64,000 nt of DNA, from contig JANQPX010000030.1 in assembly GCA_028285265.1 (NCBI GenBank), positions 372,001 through 436,000 on the forward strand, written 5' to 3'. This DNA is from Geminicoccaceae bacterium. GTDB lineage: Bacteria; Pseudomonadota; Alphaproteobacteria; Geminicoccales; Geminicoccaceae. A program made the position numbers and the translations under genes. The notes beneath the pieces are model-generated. The model did not search any database and had not been told where the DNA came from. It saw nothing but the letters and a program-made list of their open reading frames with translations. Shown here piece after piece: positions 1-8,266 of this stretch. Within the stretch, counting starts at the first letter, position 1. Every line of letters begins with the position of its first letter.

Positions 1-1
1 G

Positions 2-289
2 GCGACCGACGTTGTTGGTCCGATCTGTGAAAGCTCCGACATCTTCGCTCGGGGGCGTGCGCTACCACCTCTGGAACCTGAGGATTTGGTGGCATTTCTC
101 GGCGCTGGCGCGTATGGTGCAGTGATGGCGTCTGATTACAATGCCAGGCCGCTCGCGGCAGAAGTCTTGGTTGATGGCGATCGTTTCTCGGTCGTCCGGC
201 CGAGGATCGAACCGGCGTTGCGTTTCGCGGATGAGCGCATACCGGAATGGCTCGAAACGCCGCCTGTAGAATGCGGCCGAGCCTGCTAG
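2..289 (+). CDS. lysA: Diaminopimelate decarboxylase, C-terminal end (partial)
   Basis: The gene enters from the left edge of the window in frame 2, and only its last 95 codons are visible. LysA decarboxylates meso-diaminopimelate to L-lysine with PLP. The visible part carries the C-terminal signature of the family: a GPICESSD segment (the cysteine and ESSD contact the substrate of the partner subunit), then an AGAYG motif and YNARP, followed by EVLVDGD and a closing IPEW segment. This is the usual C-terminal barrel of group IV decarboxylases. The gene directly upstream of a TIGR02302 protein is a familiar alphaproteobacterial order. The start and the catalytic lysine lie outside the window. 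Confidence 0.93.
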   Translation, partial: ATDVVGPICESSDIFARGRALPPLEPEDLVAFLGAGAYGAVMASDYNARPLAAEVLVDGDRFSVVRPRIEPALRFADERIPEWLETPPVECGRAC

Positions 290-306
290 GTTAGAGGGAG
301 TAAGGC

Positions 307-2922
307 ATGAGCGCCATGAAACCAGACTGGGCCGGCAGGCCGGAGCGAAGCGCAGATCCGAGGCGCCGCTTCTCGTTCAAATGGCGTCTGGTCGCGGCGA
401 GGCTTGCACATTCCTTCGAGAAGCTGTGGCCGGAGATCTGGCCACCACTCGCTGTCTTCGGCCTTTTCCTCGCCATCAGCCTCCTTGGTTTTTGGCGTTT
501 TCTGCCGGCTTGGCTCCATGGTCTCGGACTATTCCTCTTCGCTGGCGCTTTCATCTACCTACTTGTTGGCGCGCGCTCTGGCCTAGTTTGGCCCTCGCGT
601 CATGCCGGACTTGAACGACTGGAGACCACCAACGCCCTTGCGCATCAGCCGCTTCGATCTCTCGATGACGATCTCGCCAACGGTCGTGACGATCCGCTGA
701 CCCGATCGCTCTGGCGGCGACATCGCGAACGCTTGGTCACGCTGATTGGCAATCTTAAAGTGACGCTGCCTAAGTCTGACCTACCGAGACGGGATCGCTG
801 GGCCTTCCGCATCGCACTTGCCCTGATTTTGATCGTAGCGGTGGTAGAGGCTGGCAGCATGGCGCCGAATCGTCTTGCTCAGGCCTTTGATTTGAGCCGC
901 CCCGATGGCACCGCGCGCGAAAGTATCCAATTGACGGTTTGGGTGACTCCGCCCGACTATACCGGACTGCCGGCCGAACCCCTCGATGTCAGCGAGACGC
1001 CGCTCGGTGAAGCGCTGATTGATGTGACCTCATTCGTGAGTTACCCCCGAGGCAGCGAAGTCTTGGCCCAGTTGCATCATGTTGATGGACCTGTGGAGCG
1101 CTACGCTCTGAGCCTTTCGGATCGTGCCGAGCCTTTTGCCGCTGTGGGGGGCGCCAGCGCGGAGGCCAGAGTCCAACTGGAACAGTCCGGCGAACTTCGA
1201 ATCGGTACGCCCAACGATACGCTCGGTGTTTGGCAGGTCGATGTTGTTGACGACATGCCGCCGACGGTTGGCTTTACAGACGATCCTGCGGTGACCCAAC
1301 GTCAGGTGATGCGCTTTGCTTTTGAAGCTGCTGACGACTATGGGGTCAGCAGTATCGCGTTACATCTTAACCGACCGGGCCGTTTGGACGAGTCAGAACG
1401 AATCGAGTTGGTCCAGCCGGCTGAAGGCGCGACGGATCTTGACGATTCTGCCTATCTTGATCTGACACCGCATCCCTGGTCCGGTCTGCCCGTAGAGGTT
1501 AAACTCGAAGCTGTGGACGGCTTTGACCAAGCTGGTTTCAGCGAGACACGCGAGATCGTTCTACCCACTCGGAATTTCGCTCATCCGGTGGCCCGCGCAA
1601 TTATTGAGCAGCGGCGCCAACTCGCTGATCAGCCGGCAGAACAGAGAGAACGGGTTGCTGCGGCCATGAATGGGCTTAGCCATGTGCCCGAGCGCTTCCA
1701 GAATGATGCCACTGTTTTCATGGCGCTACGTTCCATGGCGACGAGGTTGATGTTCGACGAGGATGAGGCTGCGATCGACGAAGTCTTAGAGCTCATGTGG
1801 GAAACAGCCCTCCACCTCGAAGACGGTAATCTCTCCCTCGCTGGTCGCGAACTCAGAGAGCTGCAGGAAGCGCTCCGCGAGGCTCTTGCGAATGACGCCA
1901 GCGATGAGGAGCTGCAGCGTCTTATGAATGAGCTTCGTCAGGCGTTGGATAACTATCTCGATGCGCTCGCCCAGCAGATGCAAGAGCAGATGGCCGATCA
2001 GCCCATGCAGCCGATGGATCAGGATGCCATGACCATCGAGCGTCAGGACCTGCAGGAGATGTTAGATCGCATGCAGGACATGATCGAGACTGGCGCGCGC
2101 GAGGCGGCGCAGCAAATGTTGGCGCAGATGCAAGAGCTCCTGGAGAATCTTCAGGTCGGCCAGCAGAACAGCCAAATGCAGCAGGGCCAGCAAATGCTCA
2201 ATGAACTGCAGGAGCTGATTCAGCGGCAGCAGGACTTGCTCGACGAAACTTTTGGCCTCTCACGTGAGCAGGACCAACAAGGGGCAATGGATCGTCCCGG
2301 TCAAGAGGGGCAACAAGGTCAACAGGCGCAGCAAGGCCAGCAGGGACAACAGGGACAGCAAGGCCAGCAAGGGCAGATGGGACAGCAGCCCGGTATGCGA
2401 CCAGGCCAGAGCGGTAGCTCGCAGATGCAGTCAGGCTTAGCCGCGGACCAAGAAGCGGTGCGCCGCGCACTGGGTGAGTTGATGCGCACACTTGGTGAGA
2501 ATCGCGTGCCCATTCCACGTGCGATGGGGGAGGCCGAGCTCTCGATGAGGGCGGCACGCGACGCTCTTCAAGGGGGACAGCCAGGTCGCGCTGTCGATCC
2601 GCAGACCAATGCACTGGATCAGCTGCGTCAAGGCGGCCAGGCGATGATGCAAGAAATGCAGCAGATGATGGGGCAGAACCCCGGCGAGGGACAACAAGGT
2701 ATCGGCCAACAACAGTTTGGCCAGAGTCCGACCGACCGCGACCCACTTGGTCGTTCCATGTTTAATCGCGGTGACGCTGATATGTTTGGCCCGGAAGTGC
2801 CGGATGATCTCGATCTCGGCAAAGCCCGCTCGATCATGGAAGAGCTGCACCGTCGTGCTGGGCAACGCCATCGCCCTGCCGAGGAGCTCGATTATCTCGA
2901 ACGCCTGCTCCGCCGCTTCTGA
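307..2922 (+). CDS. TIGR02302 / DUF4175 family membrane protein with Gln-rich C-terminal half
   Basis: This 871-residue protein matches the alphaproteobacterial TIGR02302 (DUF4175) family, whose function is unknown. An ATG with GAGGGAG seven bases upstream fixes the start. Two membrane segments lie near residues 45-64 and 68-88, and a third near 165-183. A large, probably periplasmic, part follows, with a DDYGVSS segment near residue 345. From about residue 520 the chain becomes helical and rich in Gln, Met, Glu and Leu. Around residues 660-700 it is a short-period repeat of QQG units. The last 100 residues return to normal composition and end in an ELDYLERLLRRF tail that looks conserved. It sits 17 bases after lysA and before a peptidoglycan amidase, which is compatible with an envelope role, but that is inference. 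Confidence 0.85.
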   Translation: MSAMKPDWAGRPERSADPRRRFSFKWRLVAARLAHSFEKLWPEIWPPLAVFGLFLAISLLGFWRFLPAWLHGLGLFLFAGAFIYLLVGARSGLVWPSRHAGLERLETTNALAHQPLRSLDDDLANGRDDPLTRSLWRRHRERLVTLIGNLKVTLPKSDLPRRDRWAFRIALALILIVAVVEAGSMAPNRLAQAFDLSRPDGTARESIQLTVWVTPPDYTGLPAEPLDVSETPLGEALIDVTSFVSYPRGSEVLAQLHHVDGPVERYALSLSDRAEPFAAVGGASAEARVQLEQSGELRIGTPNDTLGVWQVDVVDDMPPTVGFTDDPAVTQRQVMRFAFEAADDYGVSSIALHLNRPGRLDESERIELVQPAEGATDLDDSAYLDLTPHPWSGLPVEVKLEAVDGFDQAGFSETREIVLPTRNFAHPVARAIIEQRRQLADQPAEQRERVAAAMNGLSHVPERFQNDATVFMALRSMATRLMFDEDEAAIDEVLELMWETALHLEDGNLSLAGRELRELQEALREALANDASDEELQRLMNELRQALDNYLDALAQQMQEQMADQPMQPMDQDAMTIERQDLQEMLDRMQDMIETGAREAAQQMLAQMQELLENLQVGQQNSQMQQGQQMLNELQELIQRQQDLLDETFGLSREQDQQGAMDRPGQEGQQGQQAQQGQQGQQGQQGQQGQMGQQPGMRPGQSGSSQMQSGLAADQEAVRRALGELMRTLGENRVPIPRAMGEAELSMRAARDALQGGQPGRAVDPQTNALDQLRQGGQAMMQEMQQMMGQNPGEGQQGIGQQQFGQSPTDRDPLGRSMFNRGDADMFGPEVPDDLDLGKARSIMEELHRRAGQRHRPAEELDYLERLLRRF
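2296..2400 (+). repeat. Low-complexity CAG/CAA-GGN coding repeat
   Basis: This stretch of the TIGR02302 gene is an imperfect tandem repeat built from CAG or CAA (Gln) and GGN (Gly) codons, giving runs of QGQQ and QQGQ. The variation between CAA and CAG and between GGC, GGA and GGG shows that the repeat is under amino acid selection and has drifted, rather than being a fresh slipped-strand expansion. Gly/Gln low complexity at this position is typical of the family. Confidence 0.75.
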
Positions 2923-2965
2923 CGACTGAAGCCATCGCCCCAAAATTTGACGGAGGTTCCCTGGG

Positions 2966-3676
2966 GTGGCTTTTTCAATCGATGAACATCCATCGCCCAA
3001 TGTGGATGATCGGCCCAATGGATGCACGGTTGACTGCTTGATCCTGCACTATACCGGCATGAAGAGCGCCAGTGCAGCCTTAGATCGCCTTTGTGACCTC
3101 GACGCTAAGGTCAGTGCGCATTACCTGATCGATGAGGACGGACATGTCCTTCGCCTGGTTGATGAACACCGACGTGCCTGGCATGCAGGTATCAGTTACT
3201 GGCGCGGTCGTGAACGGCTGAACGATTGCTCGATCGGTATTGAAATTGTCAATCCCGGCCATGAATGGGGCTATCGTCCTTTCACCGAGGCGCAGTATCG
3301 AGCCTTGGAACATCTCTGCTCCGACATCATGGTGCGTTGGTCAATAGCCCCTTGCCGTCTGTTGGCTCATAGTGACATTGCACCGGACCGTAAGGAAGAT
3401 CCTGGCGAGCTCTTCGATTGGCAGCGCCTGGCAAATGCCGGCATTGGCCTTTGGCCAAAGGATGGCGAGGGGGCGTGGCGCCCGATGGACGAAGTCATCC
3501 GCCAGCTTCATGAGGTCGGCTACAGCTTGCCGGATCCAGCCGATTGGCGGGCGCCAAGGCGCCGCCTTTTAGCGTTCCAACGGCGCTATCGACCAGAACG
3601 GGTCGACGGCGAACTTGATCAAGAGACGCTCGCTCGACTGGATGGGCTCCTGGCTCAAACAGATCCGCTCGAATGA
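2966..3676 (+). CDS. N-acetylmuramoyl-L-alanine amidase (AmpD/AmiD type) with C-terminal peptidoglycan-binding region
   Basis: A 236-residue Amidase_2 family enzyme that should cleave the bond between MurNAc and the stem peptide, in turnover or recycling of cell wall fragments. The start is GTG, chosen because CGGAGG sits ten bases upstream. Expected zinc ligands are visible: His28 in HYTG, His135 in HSDIAPDRKEDPG and Asp145 in the same motif. His73 lies in HAGIS. The CSIGIEIVN strand is typical. Residues 185-236 look like a PG_binding_1 fold. No signal peptide is seen, so a cytosolic AmpD-like recycling role is more likely than a secreted AmiD role, though the C-terminal domain resembles AmiD. 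The stop overlaps the next gene by ATGA. Confidence 0.88.
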   Translation: MAFSIDEHPSPNVDDRPNGCTVDCLILHYTGMKSASAALDRLCDLDAKVSAHYLIDEDGHVLRLVDEHRRAWHAGISYWRGRERLNDCSIGIEIVNPGHEWGYRPFTEAQYRALEHLCSDIMVRWSIAPCRLLAHSDIAPDRKEDPGELFDWQRLANAGIGLWPKDGEGAWRPMDEVIRQLHEVGYSLPDPADWRAPRRRLLAFQRRYRPERVDGELDQETLARLDGLLAQTDPLE

Positions 3677-4191
3677 TTGGGATGCCAGAGATGATGATTC
3701 CGACGATCGAAACCGAGCGGCTACGGCTTCGAGGATGGCAAGAGCGAGATTTCTCAGCCTATGCAGCCTATCGCGCAGATGCCAAGTCTCAAAAGTATCT
3801 CGGCGACGTCATGACCCGTGACCAGGCTTGGGACCGCTTTTGTGTCGACATTGGTGTCTGGGGACTTCGGGGGTACGGGATTTTTGCGATCGCTGATTTA
3901 GCCAGTGATGAGGCCATTGGTTATACCGGTATTTGGCACCCGTTGATGATCGACGAGCCGGAGCTGTCTTGGTCTCTCTTCCCCGGACATACCGGACAGG
4001 GCTATGCGAGCGAAGCCGCGCTTGGGGCGCGTAGCTGGCTTTATAGGTCCCTCAATTTGCCGCCATTAATGAGCCTGATCTCTCCTGGTAATCACGCTTC
4101 AAAAGCGGTCGCTGGACGATTGGGTGCTATTTTTGAACGAGAGTTTATGCTGGAAGGTGAGCCCAGGCATCTATATCGCCATCCAAAATAA
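3673..4191 (+). CDS. GNAT family N-acetyltransferase (RimJ/RimL-like)
   Basis: A 172-residue acetyltransferase of the Acetyltransf_3 type. The N-terminal IETERLRLRGW segment is the family hallmark, and GHTGQGYASEAALGA near residues 106-120 is the acetyl-CoA pyrophosphate-binding loop (motif A). The substrate is unknown; relatives act on ribosomal proteins or small amines. The start at 3673 forms an ATGA overlap with the amidase stop. ATGs at 3682, 3691 and 3694 are possible alternatives and no strong ribosome binding site separates them. It is the last gene before the RNase P RNA. Confidence 0.85.
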   Translation: MIGMPEMMIPTIETERLRLRGWQERDFSAYAAYRADAKSQKYLGDVMTRDQAWDRFCVDIGVWGLRGYGIFAIADLASDEAIGYTGIWHPLMIDEPELSWSLFPGHTGQGYASEAALGARSWLYRSLNLPPLMSLISPGNHASKAVAGRLGAIFEREFMLEGEPRHLYRHPK

Positions 4192-4237
4192 CTTCATGTC
4201 ATTCTGCTGATGATGTTGCTTTGCCTCAATTTCAAAC

Positions 4238-4266
4238 TTGAATCTCAATCGACGAGCAGCAACATT
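4238..4266 (+). promoter_or_regulatory. Candidate sigma70-type promoter of rnpB
   Basis: TTGAAT at 4238-4243 and AACATT at 4261-4266 are separated by 17 bases. They would start transcription six or seven bases downstream, exactly where the P1 helix of the RNase P RNA begins. The position is convincing but the -10 element is poor. An 8-base inverted repeat (ATGTTGCT at 4213-4220 and AGCAACAT at 4258-4265) overlaps it. Confidence 0.4.
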
Positions 4267-4271
4267 GAAAC

Positions 4272-4685
4272 CGATCAGGTGACCGGATGGCCGCTCTTGG
4301 TGATGAGCCGAGAGAGGAAAGTCCGGGCTCCATGGAAACACGGTGCCGGGTAACGCCCGGCGGGGGTGACCCCAGGGAAAGTGCCACAGAGAGCAGTCAG
4401 CCTCCTAGCGCAGCAAGCCTTCGGGCTTGCGCGTGGAGGTCATGGTGAAAGGGTGCGGTAAGAGCGCACCGCGGGTCCGGCAACGGGCCTGGCAAGGCAA
4501 ACCCCACCGGGAGCAAGACCAAGTAGGGACGACAGCCCCCAACGGGGCAGGCCCGTTTCCAGGCTGGTCGTTCGGGTCGGTCGCGCGAGGTGTTCGGTAA
4601 CGAGCATCCCAGAGGAATGGTCATCCAGCAGTTTGTTTTTCCACAGGCTGTGGACAGAACCCGGCTTACAGGTCGCCTGATCAGC
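4272..4685 (+). ncRNA. rnpB: RNase P RNA, bacterial class A
   Basis: Catalytic RNA of ribonuclease P, which matures tRNA 5' ends. The universally conserved 5' core GAGGAAAGTCCGGGCTCC is at 4314-4331, and the 3' core ACAGAACCCGGCTTACAG is at 4654-4671. Positions 4273-4284 pair with 4671-4682 to close helix P1 (one G-U pair). The GCCGGGTAACGCCCGGCGGGGG block and the AGAGGAATGGTCATC segment near 4612-4625 are also standard. The length of about 414 nt fits alphaproteobacteria. A TTTTG run begins right after the 3' strand of P1. It lies upstream of rsmH in the place where mraZ is often found. Confidence 0.96.
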
Positions 4686-5091
4686 TTTTGCTTTATTAAG
4701 ATTTGCTTGAAGGTAGAAGAACAAAAAGAGAACAAAGTTAAAAATGCCAACTTTCCCAATGAATTGAGTATCCGATTTCGCAGGCCTCGATCGCTGAATC
4801 TCTAAGGTTTTCTGTAATCATTTGATTTTTATCGAGTATTTTCAGTATGTTGCAGCGGTTTCTTCGAATAAGGCCTTGACTGAAAATTTGCGTAACTTTA
4901 GGGTGAATTTCAGGCTGATCCCAATTGATCTCTGTATAGATCAAGTCAGAAAGCTGCGTACGGCTGTTGGTGCGGGCGCGATGGCGGATTCTACGATGAT
5001 TTATTTGCAAGACAACAATAGACGTTTGGATTCGAAAAGACTGTGTGTTGGCATTTGTTCTTTAAATGTTCTCTTCGCTGAGGCTTAGAAC
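4686..5091 (+). other. AT-rich intergenic leader before the dcw cluster; no mraZ
   Basis: About 400 bases between rnpB and rsmH that are clearly richer in A and T than the flanking genes. No reading frame here resembles MraZ. An open frame at 4822-5088 has no family resemblance and no ribosome binding site. I see no TGGG-type direct repeats of the kind bound by MraZ. The stretch most likely holds the promoter and 5' leader of the division cluster. Confidence 0.6.
4876..4904 (+). promoter_or_regulatory. Candidate promoter of the dcw cluster
   Basis: TTGACT at 4876-4881 and TAGGGT at 4899-4904 with a 17-base spacer. The -35 box is good and the -10 box weak. If used, the leader to the rsmH start would be about 180 bases. 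It is the best match I found in the AT-rich leader, but others could be hidden there. Confidence 0.3.
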
Positions 5092-6069
5092 GTGAATCTG
5101 GCAACACATCCTCATATGCCCCCCGATACCCATGTACCGGTCATGCTCGACGAAGTTCTAGATGGGCTTGCTGTGCGTCACGATGGCGATTATCTCGACG
5201 GTACCTTTGGTGGGGGCGGCTATAGCCGGGCGGTCTTGGATGCCAAGCCTCATCGTCTGATCGGCATTGATCGAGATCCGTTGGCAGTTCGCCGTGGCCG
5301 GGAACTTGCCGAGAAGAATTCGGCTTTCACGATGTTGGAAGGCCGGTTCGGCGATATGGTTCAGCATCTCTCTGACATCGCCATCGATCACCTGGATGGG
5401 ATCGTTCTCGATATTGGTGTGTCCTCGCATCAGCTCAACGATGCCGCACGTGGCTTTTCTTTTGCGGCAGATGGTCCGCTCGATATGCGCATGGAGTCCA
5501 AGGGTGAGAGCGCCGCGGACGTCGTAAACGGCGCCGATGAGGAGGAACTTGCGTCGATCATCTATCGCTACGGCGAGGAGCGGGCCAGCCGGCGGATTGC
5601 AAAAGCAATCGTCGCGCGGCGAGGCGAGACGCCGATCACAAGAACAGGTGACCTCGCATCGATTGTCGCACGTGTGCTGGGCAAGCGTGGCAAGATCGAT
5701 CCGGCAACGCGCACCTTTCAAGCCCTTCGGATCTATGTGAATGATGAGCTTGGCGAACTGGAGCGGGCGCTGAAGGCTGCCGAGCAGTTGCTTCGTCCAG
5801 GCGGTCGATTGGTCGTCGTTGCCTTCCATTCTTTGGAAGATCGGATCGTTAAACAGTTTCTGACGACGAGAAGCGGACGGCGATCCAACCCCTCCCGTCA
5901 TCTCCCGGACCTGCCTAGCGAACCACCTGCGACGGCGACATTTCGGCTCCTTTCGCGCCGGCCGGTCATGCCAAGCGACGTCGAAGTCCGAACCAATCCT
6001 CGTGCCCGATCCGCACGGCTTCGTGCCGCTGAACGGCTGCCCTCTCCAGAAGGACATGTGTCATGCTAA
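5092..6069 (+). CDS. rsmH: 16S rRNA (cytosine-1402-N4) methyltransferase RsmH
   Basis: First gene of the dcw cluster; it methylates N4 of C1402 in the ribosomal decoding centre using SAM. The N-terminal HVPVMLDEV at residues 14-22 and the glycine-rich SAM loop DGTFGGGGYS at 36-45 are diagnostic. Further family blocks are LDIGVSSHQLN, RGFSF, GPLDMRM and FHSLEDRIVK. The 325-residue length is normal. The start is GTG at 5092 with GAGG eight bases upstream. ATG at 5116 would also keep all conserved motifs. It overlaps ftsL by seven bases. Confidence 0.97.
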   Translation: MNLATHPHMPPDTHVPVMLDEVLDGLAVRHDGDYLDGTFGGGGYSRAVLDAKPHRLIGIDRDPLAVRRGRELAEKNSAFTMLEGRFGDMVQHLSDIAIDHLDGIVLDIGVSSHQLNDAARGFSFAADGPLDMRMESKGESAADVVNGADEEELASIIYRYGEERASRRIAKAIVARRGETPITRTGDLASIVARVLGKRGKIDPATRTFQALRIYVNDELGELERALKAAEQLLRPGGRLVVVAFHSLEDRIVKQFLTTRSGRRSNPSRHLPDLPSEPPATATFRLLSRRPVMPSDVEVRTNPRARSARLRAAERLPSPEGHVSC

Positions 6070-6443
6070 AGCTTGGCTTTGTTAGCCTGACGATCGCGAT
6101 CATGGCGGGCTGCGGCGTCTATGGTCTCAAGAACCGGGTCCAGGTGCTGGAAAAGGATCTGGTTGCGGTCGAGCGTAAGATCGAGAAAGAGCGAATCGAA
6201 ATCCGGCGTCTCAAGGCCGAATGGGCGACGCTTAGTCATCCCGATCGCTTGGTGCGTTTGGCTGAAAAGCATCTTCAGCTCAAGCCGGCAACTCCACGGC
6301 AGATCATGACCATCGCGGATCTTCCGATGCGTGAAGGTCTCGAGCAGATGCCTGAGCCGGCTCTCGTCAGTGCCGTCGCATCCCCTCGTGCCTCTTATCG
6401 CGCCGGGATTTCCTATGGTCCAAGAACATCCTACCAGCGATGA
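6063..6443 (+). CDS. ftsL: Cell division protein FtsL
   Basis: A 126-residue bitopic membrane protein of the divisome, expected to form a coiled coil with FtsB-type partners and to help activate FtsWI. One membrane segment spans residues 3-21, and a strongly charged heptad-like helix follows at about 25-58 (VQVLEKDLVAVERKIEKERI). The HPDRLVRLAEKHLQLKP segment is the conserved FtsL/DivIC end. The C-terminus has a short Ala/Arg/Tyr-rich tail beyond the family core. It overlaps rsmH by seven bases and ftsI by ATGA, so translation is probably coupled. Confidence 0.9.
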   Translation: MLKLGFVSLTIAIMAGCGVYGLKNRVQVLEKDLVAVERKIEKERIEIRRLKAEWATLSHPDRLVRLAEKHLQLKPATPRQIMTIADLPMREGLEQMPEPALVSAVASPRASYRAGISYGPRTSYQR

Positions 6444-8266
6444 ACGCCAAACAGCGCCATAGGGCCCCAAGACGGCCCGCGAAGACGACGGGAGCTGGAG
6501 TCGAGGTCCGTCGCGCTCGGGCGCGCCTTCGTTTTCTCGCGGTTCTCGCGCTTCTCGGATTCGTCGGGCTCGGAGCAAGATTGACCGACTTGGCGGTGAT
6601 GTCGCCAAGCGAGCCCGTGAAGGCACGGACGACGACGAAACCCGAAGACAATCAAACCAGGCGCGCAGATATTGTCGACCGAAATGGGCACCTGATCGCC
6701 ACTGACTACCCTAAGGTTTCGGTCTATGCGGATCCGAAGGAGGTGATCGGTCCGACGGAGACGGCGAACACGCTTGCGACCGTTCTTACGGACATCAATA
6801 CGGCGCAGCTTGGTGAACGCCTTGCTCGGCAGAATTCTCGCTTTGTTTGGGTGAAGCGTCATATAAGCGATGATCAGCAGCGACGGATCATGCGTCTCGG
6901 TTTGCCCGGCGTGCAGTTTCGTACGGAATATCATCGCATCTATCCGCAGCGTTCCCTGACGTCACATGTTGTCGGTTATGTCGGGGTCGAGAATCAGGGA
7001 CTGGCTGGCATTGAGCGTAGTTTCGAAGATCGCCTAACCCTCGGCTACTATGACGGCCCTCTCAAGCTTACCCTTGATCTTGGCGTTCAGGCGGTGGCTC
7101 GCGATGAGTTGAAAACCGCTGTCGAACGTTTTCAAGCCAAGGGGGGGAGTGTTCTGGTTATGGAGGCCGGTACCGGAGCCCTTTTGGCATCGGTGAGCCT
7201 GCCGGATTATGATCCGAACCACTACAAAAGCGCCAACGATATCGCTCGCTTCAATCGCAATATGCAGGGGAGCTATGAGCTCGGATCGCTTTTCAAAGTG
7301 CTGACAGCAGGCATGGCGTTGGATTCCGATGCCGTTAAGATCACTGATTACTTCGATGCTGTAGAACCGTTCAAGATGAACCGCTACCGTATCAAGGACT
7401 TCCACGCCAAAAAGCGCCGTTTAAGCGTACCCGAGGTGATCGCGTTCTCGTCGAATATTGGTGCCGCGAAGATGGCGATGGCGGTCGGCACAGAGATGCA
7501 AGAGGCTTATTTCAGACGCTTTGGCTTATTGGATCGCCACCCGATCCAGCTAACGGAAGTTTCCAACCCGCAGCGTCCCAAAATCTGGCGGGAAATCAAC
7601 ACGGTCACGGCTTCCTACGGCCACGGCATCGCGGTCTCGCCATTACAAGCAGTCGACGCCGTTGCCGCAGCGATCTGTGGCGGTCCAAGACGACCTGCCT
7701 ACGTCGTGCCGGAGCACGGTTTGAAGACATCGCTTCGTCCGGCTGCTGTCGATGACGAAACAGCTGCTAAACTTCGCTGGCTGATGTGGCTCGTGGTCGC
7801 TGAAGGCAGTGGCGGGAATGGCAAGGTGCCGGGCTATCTCATTGGCGGTAAGACCGGAAGTGCCGATAAGGCCGGGCCGAAGGGCTACGGAGATCGACGT
7901 CTACTCTCTTCTTTTTTGGGCGTTTTTCCGATCGAGGACCCGCGCTATCTCGTGTTGGTGACGCTCGACGAGCCCAAGGGAGATGAGGCAACTCACAATC
8001 AGGCTCATGGTGGATGGACCGCGGCCCCGACCGTGGCCAAGATCATTAGTCGCGCTGGGCCGATCCTCGGTCTTCCGCCTGTGGATGCTGAGGCCGAACG
8101 CTGGTTCCTCGATCGTTTGATGGTGGGTAAGGCGTATAATGGCCGTTTGAAAAAATCCGAGCCTAGCTTCGCGGCGACCGGCGAGTCGGGCTGGCTGCGG
8201 CCGGCTGTGGCATCGTCATTGGGAGGCGAAGGATGCGGCTGCGGCAGCTGCTTGACCCCGGGGTAA
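6440..8266 (+). CDS. ftsI: Septal peptidoglycan transpeptidase FtsI (PBP3)
   Basis: A 608-residue class B penicillin-binding protein that crosslinks septal peptidoglycan. It has a basic N-terminus, one membrane anchor at about residues 31-50 and a PBP dimer domain. The transpeptidase domain carries the active-site Ser283 and Lys286 in GSLFK, the SxN motif Ser337-Ser338-Asn339, and KTGS at 471-474. The C-terminal tail has an unusual CGCGSC cluster encoded in the 34 bases that overlap murE, so its composition may be shaped by the murE reading frame. The start codon overlaps the ftsL stop by four bases. Confidence 0.96.
   Translation: MNAKQRHRAPRRPAKTTGAGVEVRRARARLRFLAVLALLGFVGLGARLTDLAVMSPSEPVKARTTTKPEDNQTRRADIVDRNGHLIATDYPKVSVYADPKEVIGPTETANTLATVLTDINTAQLGERLARQNSRFVWVKRHISDDQQRRIMRLGLPGVQFRTEYHRIYPQRSLTSHVVGYVGVENQGLAGIERSFEDRLTLGYYDGPLKLTLDLGVQAVARDELKTAVERFQAKGGSVLVMEAGTGALLASVSLPDYDPNHYKSANDIARFNRNMQGSYELGSLFKVLTAGMALDSDAVKITDYFDAVEPFKMNRYRIKDFHAKKRRLSVPEVIAFSSNIGAAKMAMAVGTEMQEAYFRRFGLLDRHPIQLTEVSNPQRPKIWREINTVTASYGHGIAVSPLQAVDAVAAAICGGPRRPAYVVPEHGLKTSLRPAAVDDETAAKLRWLMWLVVAEGSGGNGKVPGYLIGGKTGSADKAGPKGYGDRRLLSSFLGVFPIEDPRYLVLVTLDEPKGDEATHNQAHGGWTAAPTVAKIISRAGPILGLPPVDAEAERWFLDRLMVGKAYNGRLKKSEPSFAATGESGWLRPAVASSLGGEGCGCGSCLTPG

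Noticed and set aside
4822..5088. Open frame of 88 codons in the leader upstream of rsmH
   Set aside because: No ribosome binding site, no MraZ or other family features and irregular composition. Most likely chance in an AT-rich region.
5158..6057. 299-codon open frame opposite rsmH
   Set aside because: It mirrors the codon structure of rsmH on the other strand and has no start signal or recognisable protein features.
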